NCBI GenBank assembly: GCA_023228225.1
Contig: JALOBO010000017.1
Span: 1 to 24,780, forward strand
Length of the DNA stretch: 24,780 nucleotides
Origin: Clostridia bacterium
GTDB taxonomy: Bacteria; Bacillota; Clostridia; Christensenellales; UBA1242
Reading direction: 5' to 3'
Part shown: piece after piece, positions 1 to 6,644 of the stretch
How positions within the stretch are numbered: the stretch's first letter is position 1
Layout of the letters: every line of letters starts with the position of its first letter
Program-made: the position numbers and the translations under genes
The notes under the pieces: generated by a model
Told to the model about the DNA's origin: nothing
Database searches by the model: none
Seen by the model: only the letters and a program-made list of their open reading frames with translations

Positions 1-326
1 CTATCATAAACCAACTTAGACCCCCACAAGAATTTATGAATACAACCAATAAACAAGGAGCTTGGTTCATGACAGTGAATTACATTTGCATTATAGCACA
101 GACTACTTGCAAGAGCCATGGCACAGTTAGGTATATGATCTTTCATAGATATTTTCCCATCAAAGCCCCTTATTAACACGCCGTTATTATCTACATCCCC
201 ACAATTGCAAGATTTATCTATTGCTATAACTGTTACATTATGCTCTTTTGATAGTGTAACAGCCTCTTTATAATAAATCCTATGATCATGCACACCGTGC
301 ACGGTAGATAACATTAACACTCTCAT
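1..326 (-). CDS. Glycosyltransferase family 4-like protein, N-terminal fragment (runs off the window)
   Basis: About 108 residues are visible and there is no stop before the window edge, so the gene is 3'-truncated. The start MRVLMLSTVHGVHDHRIYYK followed by a K/E-A-x-x-L helix, a V-T-V-I-A strand, and later VIHCHEPSSLFIG and a closing KLVYD strand follow the N-terminal Rossmann half of GT-B glycosyltransferases (GT4-like: the D-x-R-I motif, then the H-x-H-D/E-P loop). Such enzymes transfer a sugar from a nucleotide-sugar donor. On a mobile element they may decorate host surface glycans, virion proteins or modified DNA bases. The donor-binding C-terminal domain is not visible, so substrate and activity cannot be judged. 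Its ATG overlaps the TGA of the upstream membrane protein by 4 bp (ATGA), suggesting translational coupling. Confidence 0.75.
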   Translation of the reverse strand, partial: MRVLMLSTVHGVHDHRIYYKEAVTLSKEHNVTVIAIDKSCNCGDVDNNGVLIRGFDGKISMKDHIPNCAMALASSLCYNANVIHCHEPSSLFIGCIHKFLWGSKLVYD

Positions 327-649
327 AATTTAGCCTCCAGATCATCTAATCTTTTATTCAACCTCTCAAACTCCGTTTTTATAGGACTGTTATGTTTCCA
401 TGCCTGCTTATTCGAGTATTGAGACAGTGAAGGGTATATTATAGAATAGTAAGCAGTCCACCATGCAAGGGCACAACATACAACTATACACATTCCAAGA
501 TAAAAGGGGATGATCCCTCTTAAAAACCTATCATAGAGCAGCGTCCAAACACCAATAAAATTAAAAATATTAACGATAAACATAGACTGTGTTATCACCT
601 GGATAACTCCACCTATCTGCCCTTTATCAATATGAATTTGTTTTATCAT
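323..649 (-). CDS. Small membrane protein, two predicted TM segments
   Basis: This 108-residue protein has two hydrophobic stretches, at about residues 14-38 and 46-70. They are followed by a charged C-terminal tail (about 85-108, ERLNKRLDDLEAKL) with heptad-like spacing. It is preceded by the element's usual Shine-Dalgarno AGGTGGTATAAG. Its TGA overlaps the ATG of the glycosyltransferase, so the two are probably co-translated, and it could anchor or partner that enzyme at the membrane (inference from position only). I do not recognise a family. A TATA-like element TTTTAAATA lies on the minus strand at about 700-692. Confidence 0.7.
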   Translation of the reverse strand: MIKQIHIDKGQIGGVIQVITQSMFIVNIFNFIGVWTLLYDRFLRGIIPFYLGMCIVVCCALAWWTAYYSIIYPSLSQYSNKQAWKHNSPIKTEFERLNKRLDDLEAKL

Positions 650-773
650 TTCTTATACCACCTAATAACCTTATTATATATGTTCTTAATAGTATTTAAA
701 ACATGCTAAAAAAGCGTATTTTGAAAACGTATATATGGATACAAGTAATAGTATAGTTTGGAGATGAAAACAA
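650..773. promoter_or_regulatory. Divergent promoter region
   Basis: This gap separates the leftward membrane-protein gene from the lone rightward gene. On the plus strand a TATATATG box at about 730-737 lies 25-30 bp before the expected transcription start, and an SD GGAGATG at 760-766 precedes the ATG at 774. On the minus strand TTTTAAATA at about 700-692 is well placed for the leftward gene, whose SD is at 663-657. A sequence CATGCTAAAAAAG at about 702-714 weakly resembles the ACAGRCTAAAA motif found elsewhere. Confidence 0.5.
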
Positions 774-1043
774 ATGGTAGGAGAAACAACAGCTAGAAAG
801 AATCCTCAGAGCATGAGAGAACTCGAAGAAGAATTTCACAAGAGACTGCTGGAAGCAAAACAGAAGAAAGTAGACCTTGGAAAACAAATGCTTGAGCTTG
901 AGAAAATGTACTCTGCTGCTGAGGCAGAAGAAGACACATGGGATTCTGCTCTTTATTCGCTTCAAAATGTTGGCGTGTCCTCTGGACCTAAAAGCAGAAG
1001 AAGAAACGGTAAGAGTAATGAAGAAGAGGAAGGAGAGGATTAA
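774..1043 (+). CDS. Small coiled-coil protein with acidic tail, unknown function
   Basis: This 89-residue protein is the only clear rightward gene in the left arm. It has its own TATA box (about 730-737) and an SD, GGAGATG, 8 bases before the ATG, which differs from the AGGTGGTATAA form of its neighbours. Residues 15-50 are a charged, heptad-like helix (ELEEEFHKRLLEAKQKK and onward). The C-terminus is a basic patch (KSRRRNGKS) followed by NEEEEGED. There are no Cys residues or membrane segments. The minus-strand ORF opposite it lacks an SD. Independent transcription against the operon direction suggests separate regulation. I do not recognise a family. Confidence 0.65.
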   Translation: MVGETTARKNPQSMRELEEEFHKRLLEAKQKKVDLGKQMLELEKMYSAAEAEEDTWDSALYSLQNVGVSSGPKSRRRNGKSNEEEEGED

Positions 1044-1050
1044 ACCTCTC
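1033..1050. terminator. Hairpin between convergent genes
   Basis: GAGAGG-ATTAAA-CCTCTC forms a perfect 6-bp stem with a 6-base loop. It overlaps the stop codon of the rightward gene and is followed on the plus strand by a T-rich stretch. It also sits just after the stop of the convergent gene 1053-1199. A very similar hairpin with an ATTAAA loop occurs at 16195-16217. Confidence 0.5.
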
Positions 1051-1052
1051 TA

Positions 1053-1199
1053 TTACTTTCTTGTTTTAACTTTCCTGTTTGCAGCCTCAAAAGCTGCTTC
1101 TCTTTCTGCAATATCTTCTGCAGGAGGAATGTAAACATATCTTTTTGCTGTATGACTGTACGAATAATATTCTAATCCTGTTCTTGTTTCAGTTTCCAT
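1053..1199 (-). CDS. Small hypothetical protein (48 aa)
   Basis: The frame begins METETRTGLEYYSYSHTAKR and ends in a charged helix (AEDIAEREAAFEAANRKVKTRK). It carries the full GGTGGTATAAATG initiation signal, whose SD overlaps nothing but the short gap after the preceding gene. There are no Cys residues and no membrane segment. The YYSYSHTAKRYVYIPP segment is aromatic-rich, and the C-terminal half is likely a basic/acidic amphipathic helix. Family unknown. Confidence 0.6.
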   Translation of the reverse strand: METETRTGLEYYSYSHTAKRYVYIPPAEDIAEREAAFEAANRKVKTRK

Positions 1200-1208
1200 T
1201 TATACCAC

Positions 1209-1571
1209 CTATTCTTTGAAATTTGGACATTTGGCTATCTTTATCTTTGAGAGCTTCGACAATGTAAAAACACACGTAGAGGTTATGACTGCTGTAGATA
1301 CTCCAACACCTACTAAAATTAGTGTATTATAAGTAGTAGGTTCAGAATCCAAGATAGTAGGCAACTCAAAAATTAATTCAACTGCAATACACGTTATAAT
1401 ACCTAGTATCATTGCACAAGTAGTAGATATACACAAAAAGCACACTATAGCAAGTATACCACAAGCTAATAGAGCAATTCCTGTTATTAAGTCAGTTGCT
1501 AAGACTCTGCACACATCTCCTAGTGTAATCTCTTTCTTATGCACAAACTTACATAGAAATTTATCTAGCAT
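1209..1571 (-). CDS. Membrane protein, three predicted TM segments
   Basis: This 120-residue protein has hydrophobic spans at about 28-50, 52-72 and 83-104, and a basic C-terminus (SKLSKIKIAKCPNFKE). The start is fixed by GGTGGTATAAATG immediately upstream. It ends with TAG, one of only two amber stops I find among the window's genes; an in-frame TAA lies two codons later, inside the next gene's SD. No family recognised. Confidence 0.7.
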   Translation of the reverse strand: MLDKFLCKFVHKKEITLGDVCRVLATDLITGIALLACGILAIVCFLCISTTCAMILGIITCIAVELIFELPTILDSEPTTYNTLILVGVGVSTAVITSTCVFTLSKLSKIKIAKCPNFKE

Positions 1572-1590
1572 TTATACCACCAAACTTTAA

Positions 1591-1725
1591 TTATAAAAAA
1601 ATCGCTCCCATGATTAAACCGATTATAAAACACTCAGCATAATTAAAGAAGATATTTTTATAATCTTTAAACGACAGTAAAGAGCCATTCTTTGTGGGCA
1701 TTACTCCCAAATCGTTTGTTTCCAT
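1591..1725 (-). CDS. Very small membrane protein (44 aa)
   Basis: The frame starts METNDLGVMPTKNG after a perfect AGGTGGTATAA element. It ends with one hydrophobic segment (about residues 31-44, ECFIIGLIMGAIFL) running to the stop, so it is probably a single-span or tail-anchored peptide. The METND/METET-type N-terminus recurs in neighbouring small genes (1053-1199, 6039-6371). The upstream HNH frame ends in the TAA of this gene's SD element. Confidence 0.6.
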   Translation of the reverse strand: METNDLGVMPTKNGSLLSFKDYKNIFFNYAECFIIGLIMGAIFL

Positions 1726-1735
1726 TTATACCACC

Positions 1736-2053
1736 TTATACAGTTACTTTTATTAATGAGTTGTCAAACATTGCTGGAGCCCTGTGCAATTCTTTGTGGC
1801 ACTCTACACAGACAGGTATTATGTTTGCAATGTCGTTATTATGGAATATTCCTATTGGCTCTATATGGTGTAGAGTAAGTGAAACGTCTTTTCTTGACTG
1901 ACCACAAACAGCACAGCAATCACCATGAGCAGCATAAACAAGATCCCTGTGGGTCATAAAACCATTAAAAGCACCCTTACGACCTTGGGATTTTTTGCCC
2001 ATTGGCAACTTATCATTAGCAGGACGGTTATTAATGTAATTTATGTAGTGCAT
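1736..2053 (-). CDS. HNH endonuclease-like protein (possible 5' frameshift)
   Basis: The 105 residues contain a clear HNH fold signature. CAVC (about 47-50) is followed by LTLHHIEPIGIFHNNDIANI and then CVECHKELH (about 82-90). The two CxxC pairs are structural zinc ligands, HH-x-E-P carries the catalytic His, and N/H complete the beta-beta-alpha-metal motif. The family cuts or nicks DNA as homing, restriction or virus-packaging enzymes. The ATG at 2053 has a poor SD (AGGAAAG about 20 bases away), and the same frame stays open upstream to 2137 without a start codon. An ATG at 2151, placed as a near-leaderless start behind a TATA box, opens a frame that stops at 2119 but would join this one with a single extra base. 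See findings. Confidence 0.75.
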   Translation of the reverse strand: MHYINYINNRPANDKLPMGKKSQGRKGAFNGFMTHRDLVYAAHGDCCAVCGQSRKDVSLTLHHIEPIGIFHNNDIANIIPVCVECHKELHRAPAMFDNSLIKVTV

Positions 2054-2178
2054 ATGAACTTTATTTTTGCTCTTTCCTGCGTTCCATGCTTTTAGGAAAG
2101 CTTTAGATTCTTGCCAGGTTATTTGTTGTGTCGTTTCTTAATCCCCCTCATTTCCTATACAAAGTAATTCTTTTCAAT

Positions 2179-2188
2179 GTATATAAAA
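2179..2188 (-). promoter_or_regulatory. TATA box of the HNH transcription unit
   Basis: TTTTATATAC on the minus strand follows the terminator hairpin of the preceding gene. Counting about 26 bp downstream puts the start of transcription near 2157, only a few bases before the ATG at 2151-2149. Confidence 0.5.
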
Positions 2189-2208
2189 TCTTCGGAGGTA
2201 GAAAGAAA

Positions 2209-2226
2209 AGGTGTGTTTCCACACCT
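2209..2226 (-). terminator. Intrinsic-type terminator with GAAA tetraloop
   Basis: On the minus strand, AGGTGTG-GAAA-CACACCT makes a perfect 7-bp stem closed by a GNRA tetraloop and is followed by CTTTTCTTTCT. It starts 2 bases after the stop of gene 2228-2755. The placement and U-rich tail fit a terminator that isolates the HNH gene. Confidence 0.7.
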
Positions 2227-2227
2227 A

Positions 2228-2755
2228 TTAAATATTACAAATCTCACCCTCTGCGTAACCCTCGCAAGACTCATAATACTCATAATACTCATTTTTCTTT
2301 TCTTCTTCTGTCATAAGTGCTACTACAAATTCTTTCAATTTATCATCGTTTTCATCCCACCCTATAAGTTCCTGTAAATCCCAGTTTGAAAGATCAGACC
2401 AACTAAAATCTTCACCCTCAAAATACTTAGATATAGCCCTTTCAGTAGTTATTTTCTGTATGTAACTTCTTACTTTACTTACTCTCTCAGCTTCAAAAAT
2501 ATCTAGTATATCAAATGCATCTAAACCTCGCATAGCATTTGCTACTGAGCATGCTTCACAGCCATAATCAACTTCTACATCTCTAATAGCTGAGTCTAAA
2601 GATTTATAGCACATGCACATAACGACTTTTCCACAGTCACTACAAATAAACCTGTGCCTAAATACATTTTTGCATGTATCCCAATAAATTTTTGAATCTT
2701 CTATGTCTGTAAGCTCCCCATCTTCGTCATAATACTTTTTAACTTTCTGTAACAT
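2228..2755 (-). CDS. Cys-rich hypothetical protein (175 aa), possible zinc ribbon
   Basis: An N-terminal acidic segment is followed by CSDCGKVVMCMC (about 38-49) and CEAC (about 70-73), which could bind one or two zinc ions. The rest is helical and strongly acidic, ending in NEYYEYYESCEGYAEGEICNI. The EYYEYYE stretch is encoded by a 9-bp unit (ACTCATAAT on the plus strand, from 2269) repeated about 2.7 times. The SD GGTGGT precedes the start and a terminator hairpin follows the stop. I do not recognise a family; a regulatory or protein-protein role is only a guess. Confidence 0.7.
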   Translation of the reverse strand: MLQKVKKYYDEDGELTDIEDSKIYWDTCKNVFRHRFICSDCGKVVMCMCYKSLDSAIRDVEVDYGCEACSVANAMRGLDAFDILDIFEAERVSKVRSYIQKITTERAISKYFEGEDFSWSDLSNWDLQELIGWDENDDKLKEFVVALMTEEEKKNEYYEYYESCEGYAEGEICNI

Positions 2756-2772
2756 GTTTTCACCACCTATAA

Positions 2773-3027
2773 TTAAACGCTTACCATCTCAAGCACTTTG
2801 TTTTCAAGAAGTTCAGTACTCTTAAAAATCTGCTCAACTGTATAGAAACAGTCATCCACCTGAAGCACAGGAGCGTTATTCGTGAAGACCTGGTTAAACC
2901 TGAGCTCTGCAAGATTTTCAGCTTCCTGCATGTCAAGAGATTCAAATGCTATACCATGAGCTTTGAAAAACTTTTTAAGTTTATTGCACTTCGGGCAAAC
3001 TTCTGTAGAATATACATTTACTATCAT
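2773..3027 (-). CDS. Glutaredoxin/NrdH-like redoxin
   Basis: This 84-residue protein has a thioredoxin-fold core: strand IVNVYST, redox motif C11-P-K-C14, a following helix KLKKFFKAHGI, then the cis-Pro strand NNAPVLQVDD at about 51-60. Length and layout fit NrdH/glutaredoxin-like proteins, which supply electrons for ribonucleotide reduction or general dithiol exchange. With an anaerobic ribonucleotide reductase encoded 5 kb away in the same direction, a role as its reductant is a reasonable inference: several archaeal class III enzymes use a redoxin rather than formate. The ATG directly follows the TAA of the upstream gene (TAAATG), and the SD GGTGGATTAA is inside that gene. Confidence 0.8.
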   Translation of the reverse strand: MIVNVYSTEVCPKCNKLKKFFKAHGIAFESLDMQEAENLAELRFNQVFTNNAPVLQVDDCFYTVEQIFKSTELLENKVLEMVSV

Positions 3028-3162
3028 TTAATCCACCTCACCAGTGTAAATAGCTTCTTCTAGCTTATAAAACACATAATCAATATCAGACTCAAACTCT
3101 AAGTAAGCTTTTGCAGCAGCTATAAGATTTTCCCACGCAGTATTTTTGTTCTCGTTTATCAT
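3028..3162 (-). CDS. Small acidic hypothetical protein (44 aa)
   Basis: The frame MINENKNTAWENLIAAAKAY continues into an acidic helix and ends EEAIYTGEVD. The start at 3162 is chosen because AGAGGTG lies 7 bases upstream, immediately after the TAA of the previous gene. An in-frame ATG at 3186 (MTSKEVFE) would overlap that gene and has only a weak AGGGGT before it. The stop abuts the redoxin ATG. Family unknown. Confidence 0.6.
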   Translation of the reverse strand: MINENKNTAWENLIAAAKAYLEFESDIDYVFYKLEEAIYTGEVD

Positions 3163-3175
3163 TTCAAACACCTCT

Positions 3176-3337
3176 TTACTCGTCATACCCCTGTATAATC
3201 AATAATCCAATATCCCTATCAACATTGCCGCTTGAGGCAACCTCAGCCGACATAACACCATTAACAGACATGCAGGTAAATCCTGCAGTCGTTTCAAATT
3301 GCAATAGATCACCGTAAGGACTTACCTGCTGTATCAC
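3176..3337 (-). CDS. Small hypothetical protein (53 aa), GTG start
   Basis: The frame starts with GTG behind AAGGTGATTAAAA, a perfect match to the archaeal anti-SD, two bases after the TAA of the upstream zinc-ribbon gene. The product is IQQVSPYGDLLQFETTAGFT onward to LLIIQGYDE. It is Gly/Ser-rich with alternating hydrophobics, suggesting a small beta-rich domain, and has one Cys and no membrane span. It is supported mainly by the SD and tight packing. No family recognised. Confidence 0.6.
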   Translation of the reverse strand: MIQQVSPYGDLLQFETTAGFTCMSVNGVMSAEVASSGNVDRDIGLLIIQGYDE

Positions 3338-3339
3338 TT

Positions 3340-3522
3340 TTAATCACCTTTTCTATAACTACTGTAAGTAATAGTCACTTCACTTTCGAACGCGAATACC
3401 TTTTCACAGTGGTGACATTGAAACTCATCATCACTCTCACCACATTCCCAACTGTCTAAATGTTCATATCCACAGTATGGGCAAACAATAACCATTGTGT
3501 TTTTACAGTCAATTCTAGACAT
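3340..3522 (-). CDS. Zinc-ribbon protein (60 aa)
   Basis: Two CxxC knuckles are visible: CPYCGYEHLDSWECG (about 14-27) and CHHC (36-39), followed by a beta-rich end (AFESEVTITYSSYRKGD). The spacing fits a small rubredoxin-like zinc ribbon, probably nucleic-acid or protein binding. Its ATG abuts the TAA of the coiled-coil gene upstream, whose last codons supply the SD (GGTTGGAATAA). Confidence 0.7.
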   Translation of the reverse strand: MSRIDCKNTMVIVCPYCGYEHLDSWECGESDDEFQCHHCEKVFAFESEVTITYSSYRKGD

Positions 3523-3696
3523 TTATTCCAACCTCCTGATAGCGTCTTCAAGTTCACTTATCTCCTTTTCCCACCTTTCAACACAAGATTTGTCATCATC
3601 TTTGTAGCACCTTTCAGATTCAGAATCTGCAACCCACTCAACATTTGATTTAAGAAGATCAAGCTCCTCTCTAAGAATTTTTATAGCATATGACAT
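3523..3696 (-). CDS. Small coiled-coil protein (57 aa)
   Basis: The product starts MSYAIKILREELDLLKSNVE and ends WEKEISELEDAIRRLE. Two charged heptad-type helices flank a short Asp/Lys loop with two Cys residues, suggesting a helical hairpin. Start and stop are both joined as TAAATG to the neighbouring genes, and the upstream gene's end (AGGAAGGATTAA) provides the SD. Confidence 0.6.
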   Translation of the reverse strand: MSYAIKILREELDLLKSNVEWVADSESERCYKDDDKSCVERWEKEISELEDAIRRLE

Positions 3697-3816
3697 TTAA
3701 TCCTTCCTGAAAACTTCTTCTTTAATTTTATCTGCTCCGTTAACGTTCCCATTCATAAGCTGTTCATAATACCCTGTGAGTGACAGGCTAAAAATTTTCT
3801 CATCCATCATTGCCAT
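3697..3816 (-). CDS. Very small hypothetical protein (39 aa)
   Basis: The frame MAMMDEKIFSLSLTGYYEQL runs to KEEVFRKD and starts behind a full GGTGGTATAAACA signal. It is the first gene of the small-gene run 2773-3816. A TATA-like TTAAATAGTATT lies about 50 bp upstream on the minus strand. The plus-strand sequence GACAGGCTAAAA inside this gene (3782-3793) matches the recurring motif described in findings. Confidence 0.5.
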   Translation of the reverse strand: MAMMDEKIFSLSLTGYYEQLMNGNVNGADKIKEEVFRKD

Positions 3817-3874
3817 TGTTTATACCACCGTCTTAATTTCTATACTCTACCTACAACTTAATACTATTTAACAG

Positions 3875-4033
3875 TTATGCTATACAAAGTAATTTAATCC
3901 GTTTCCCACATCTCACACAGTAAGCACAAGTGCCTCTATAGTTCCTAAAAACGTCAATACGCCTGTTAAAGCGTGTGAGTGTAAATTCAGTACACCCACA
4001 ATTACATACAATAGGTTTATGCTCTGCCTTCAC
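3875..4033 (-). CDS. Zinc-ribbon microprotein (52 aa), GTG start
   Basis: The product KAEHKPIVCNCGCTEFTLTR continues to CAYCVRCGKRIKLLCIA, giving two Cys knuckles (C-x-C-x-C and C-x2-C-x2-C) at about 10-14 and 36-42, consistent with a zinc ribbon. The GTG overlaps the helicase stop as GTGA, a classic coupled arrangement, so it is probably translated with the helicase. No ATG is available. Function unknown; an accessory nucleic-acid-binding role is an inference. Confidence 0.6.
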   Translation of the reverse strand: MKAEHKPIVCNCGCTEFTLTRFNRRIDVFRNYRGTCAYCVRCGKRIKLLCIA

Positions 4034-5640
4034 ACAATCGCCTCAATAAACCAACTTCTAAAATACTCTCTGTGTTTTCTGTAAAACGCTGTCCATTCCG
4101 GTTCTGTGATTATCGTATTTGTTATTTTTTTATCGTTTCGGTTTACTCTTCCATACTGCTGCATTACCTCATTAGCAGCTTCTACATATTCCCATTCTTT
4201 ACCCTGATACTTCCATTTTGCACGGGTTAAGTGGTCTGTAGGATTCTGCCGCTTAACATATGTAATTACATTATTTAGTATGTCAGCTTCGGGTAAATCA
4301 ATACCGCGCCCCATATTCACAGCAATAAGTATCTGTGTTTTATTCCTTGCTCTTTTAAATCTGTCTATTGCGTCACCGCGTAATACTGCACCCTCAATAC
4401 TTGCCATAGTACTTTCTCTCGATTGCACAATAGGCTTTATCTTGCCGTGACTTACTCTATATATTTCAGATCCTAGTCTTTCAGCAATTGAGTAAGAGGG
4501 CACATGCACAATAGTCTTGCCTGGCAGAAGAGTATCTGAAGGTTCACTAAGCATTTTTGCTAGTTTAGGTATTGTCTCATCTCTGTTTTTCATTGTTAAG
4601 GACCCCACAGGAACAAACTTAAAAGGTCTTACTTCCTTTGGAAACGGACTTTTAACCTCTATGAACTCCCACCCTTCAAGCTTTTGAGGGGTTGCGCTCA
4701 TTAATACTACTATTCTGTTTTCTGTGTCAAGTGCTTCATCAAGGAACCTTTCAATTGAAACAGGCTCAAAAGGTGTTGTTTTGCCGTTATCATCTGACAC
4801 AATATATTTATTTCCTTCTTTTATATCGGTAAGTAATCTTTCTATTCTATCAATCTTATCGGTAAGTCCTCTTCTATGTCTTATGTTTTCAAGTGTTTTA
4901 TCAAGACTTTCAAGCTCATAGGTATAAGCTTCTTTTTTATCCTGCAGGCACATTTCATAATCTGCAAAGTTATCAAAATGCCAGTAGTCGTCTATCACAA
5001 GTTTCCTGAACATTCTAATAAATGGTTCCATGTAGTCGCACTCGTCCACAATAACCACTTCAGGAGAGTTTGTTACACCCATTTGCAATAAAGTGAAATT
5101 ACTGTTACCTATCATGTTTTTCTTGAAAGCTCCAAACGCTTGTTTATAACTGCAATACTTACAAGGACAGGCTTCAGCGTCAGGTCTACTGCAATTATCA
5201 CATTCGCGTTCGTCAAACATTTTTAATTTGCTTCTTGAATCCATTGCCTCTTTATAACTCATTGTGCATATGCCTGCTGCACAAAAGCCACTATCACAAG
5301 AAACCTTTTCACCTTTTATACTTCTCATTGCAGCACACTCATAATGCTTTTTTCCAGTGAGAGATAAAAGAGGAAATTTATGGTCTCCTTCAAACTCTTT
5401 GTACTGATCCACAAGAGTATTGAGAGGCGATGTTATCAAAGTAGGCAACCCTTTTGAGGCTGCCAGGTTAGCGATACCTTTTGCAATACCGGACTTTCCG
5501 GCACCAGTGGGAGCACAAATAATAAATTTACGCTTTCCCTCAGACAACTTTTGCTCAAACCATTCTAAAACCTCGATCTGTTGAGGTCTTGGAGTGTTTA
5601 TTTTTGCTGTCTGTGGGAAATAGTTTAAGATAGTCATCAT
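4030..5640 (-). CDS. XPD/DinG-like superfamily 2 DNA helicase
   Basis: This 536-residue protein has Walker A APTGAGKS (about 43-50), motif Ia TSPLNTLVDQY (70-80), a DEAH-type motif II VDECD (198-202), motif III LMSATP (about 313-318), and motif VI QQYGRVNRNDK near 500. Between motifs Ia and II lie nine Cys residues (about 102-163), where XPD and DinG carry four Cys holding a 4Fe-4S cluster. This supports an iron-sulfur helicase that unwinds DNA 5'-3' in replication or repair. The start is set by the ATGATGA overlap with the upstream coiled-coil gene. The protein is shorter than cellular XPD (over 600 residues). Exact family is uncertain, helicase assignment firm. Confidence 0.85.
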   Translation of the reverse strand: MMTILNYFPQTAKINTPRPQQIEVLEWFEQKLSEGKRKFIICAPTGAGKSGIAKGIANLAASKGLPTLITSPLNTLVDQYKEFEGDHKFPLLSLTGKKHYECAAMRSIKGEKVSCDSGFCAAGICTMSYKEAMDSRSKLKMFDERECDNCSRPDAEACPCKYCSYKQAFGAFKKNMIGNSNFTLLQMGVTNSPEVVIVDECDYMEPFIRMFRKLVIDDYWHFDNFADYEMCLQDKKEAYTYELESLDKTLENIRHRRGLTDKIDRIERLLTDIKEGNKYIVSDDNGKTTPFEPVSIERFLDEALDTENRIVVLMSATPQKLEGWEFIEVKSPFPKEVRPFKFVPVGSLTMKNRDETIPKLAKMLSEPSDTLLPGKTIVHVPSYSIAERLGSEIYRVSHGKIKPIVQSRESTMASIEGAVLRGDAIDRFKRARNKTQILIAVNMGRGIDLPEADILNNVITYVKRQNPTDHLTRAKWKYQGKEWEYVEAANEVMQQYGRVNRNDKKITNTIITEPEWTAFYRKHREYFRSWFIEAIV

Positions 5641-5819
5641 CGCATCTCGGAGAATAGTTCCTCATACTTTTTGTACTCTTCAGTCATACGCTCTAAATCA
5701 TTTTTAGCATCAAATAGTGCATTTTTATCTTTCTGTGTGCAAAAGCCTCTGCACTTTTCCTCAAGTGCAAAGATAGCTTTTTCCTTCTGTCTAATATCTC
5801 TCTGTCTAACAAAGCCCAT
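5637..5819 (-). CDS. Small coiled-coil protein coupled to the helicase
   Basis: This 60-residue product is almost all charged helix (RQKEKAIFALEEKCRGFC, then DAKNDLERMTEEYKKYEELF). The two segments flank a CRGFC pair, suggesting a helical hairpin. Its TGA overlaps the helicase ATG and its start follows the standard GGTGGTATAAATG. A helicase-associated adaptor is possible from position only. Confidence 0.65.
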   Translation of the reverse strand: MGFVRQRDIRQKEKAIFALEEKCRGFCTQKDKNALFDAKNDLERMTEEYKKYEELFSEMR

Positions 5820-6026
5820 TTATACCACCAGTTCATAATGTTTTATAACATAAATTAAGAATAATAGATTAGTTACAGTGATTGAGTAAGTTATACTTAT
5901 TAATAATAATGTTTGAAGTGTGTATCCGTTCATTAGAACGCTTATTAGTGCGTAAACTTCTATAGGAAATTCAAATAAAACTATCAAATAAAAAGATAGT
6001 TTTACACACGCTTCTACAATTGTCAT
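5820..6026 (-). CDS. Small membrane protein (68 aa)
   Basis: It is almost entirely hydrophobic, with two spans at about 5-32 and 37-62 and few charges (a KHYELVV tail). It starts ATGACAATT behind GGTGGTATT, and its TAA lies inside the SD of the next gene. It is the downstream member of three consecutive membrane genes (5820-6644). No family recognised. Confidence 0.65.
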   Translation of the reverse strand: MTIVEACVKLSFYLIVLFEFPIEVYALISVLMNGYTLQTLLLISITYSITVTNLLFLIYVIKHYELVV

Positions 6027-6038
6027 AATACCACCAAC

Positions 6039-6371
6039 TCACACTTCATCAATCTTAAGCCATTTTGCAAGATTTTCAAACACATTTATTTTTTTTAATA
6101 AAATCCATACTATTCCAATTAATGTATAGATTGCCCATATGTAGAATCTAGTATGGTCAACAAAATCTACACCGCCATATATAAACTGTGTATTGAACAT
6201 TGTTAACATAAATATACCACAGTAAAACAACATAGGTACTAGAATATCAGCTACATGGTAAACAAAATAACCTACATACCTAAGCACTCTAATAATACCT
6301 CTGCCAACAAGGTTATCAATTTCGGCATCTGATACTTTAACACTTGTAATTATACTTTCTTCCGTTTCCAT
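6039..6371 (-). CDS. Membrane protein (110 aa)
   Basis: A hydrophilic N-terminus (METEESIITSVKVSDAEID) is followed by a long hydrophobic stretch at about 30-62 and another at about 74-92. The C-terminus is amphipathic (KKINVFENLAKWLKIDEV). It has a standard GGTGGTATAAATG start. The middle gene of the membrane cluster; function unknown. Confidence 0.65.
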   Translation of the reverse strand: METEESIITSVKVSDAEIDNLVGRGIIRVLRYVGYFVYHVADILVPMLFYCGIFMLTMFNTQFIYGGVDFVDHTRFYIWAIYTLIGIVWILLKKINVFENLAKWLKIDEV

Positions 6372-6389
6372 TTATACCACCACCAAAAT

Positions 6390-6644
6390 TTAATAATCAC
6401 ATGTAACAAAATCGAAATCGTCTTCTTCATCTGCAACTTTCAGCATACAAGGCTCAGGAAGTTCTTTATACTGCTTGACCAGCCATGCTACAGGAATTAA
6501 TGTTACCAGTGCAAGAATTACAGGCATGTTGCATAGGTATAGTACTGTTTCAACTGCAATACCAACAAGCGTAACACCTATAATTATATTAGGAATATTT
6601 TCTCTAGTCAGTTTATCGTTTATCATACTCTTACCGTTTATCAT
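6390..6644 (-). CDS. Membrane protein with acidic C-terminus (84 aa)
   Basis: I place the start at the ATG at 6644 (MINGKSMINDKLTREN) because AGGAGTGTGGAGAG lies directly upstream. An in-frame GTG at 6671 is weaker, and a second ATG at 6626 is possible. Two TM spans fall at about 18-38 and 40-57, then a cytoplasmic-looking tail EEDDFDFVTCDY. The start lies inside the end of the overlapping Cys-rich gene 6631-6756. ATGATAAACG occurs twice in 18 bp, a local duplication. Confidence 0.6.
   Translation of the reverse strand: MINGKSMINDKLTRENIPNIIIGVTLVGIAVETVLYLCNMPVILALVTLIPVAWLVKQYKELPEPCMLKVADEEDDFDFVTCDY

Noticed and set aside
696..965. 89-residue minus-strand frame opposite gene 774-1043
   Set aside because: It lacks an SD and its Phe/Ser/Cys-rich composition is that of an antisense shadow; the plus-strand gene has a TATA box and SD.
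2269..2292. 9-bp tandem repeat (about 2.7 units) in gene 2228-2755, considered as a Borg-type in-gene repeat
   Set aside because: Too few units, and no comparable arrays elsewhere in the window, so it does not support a Borg-like element.
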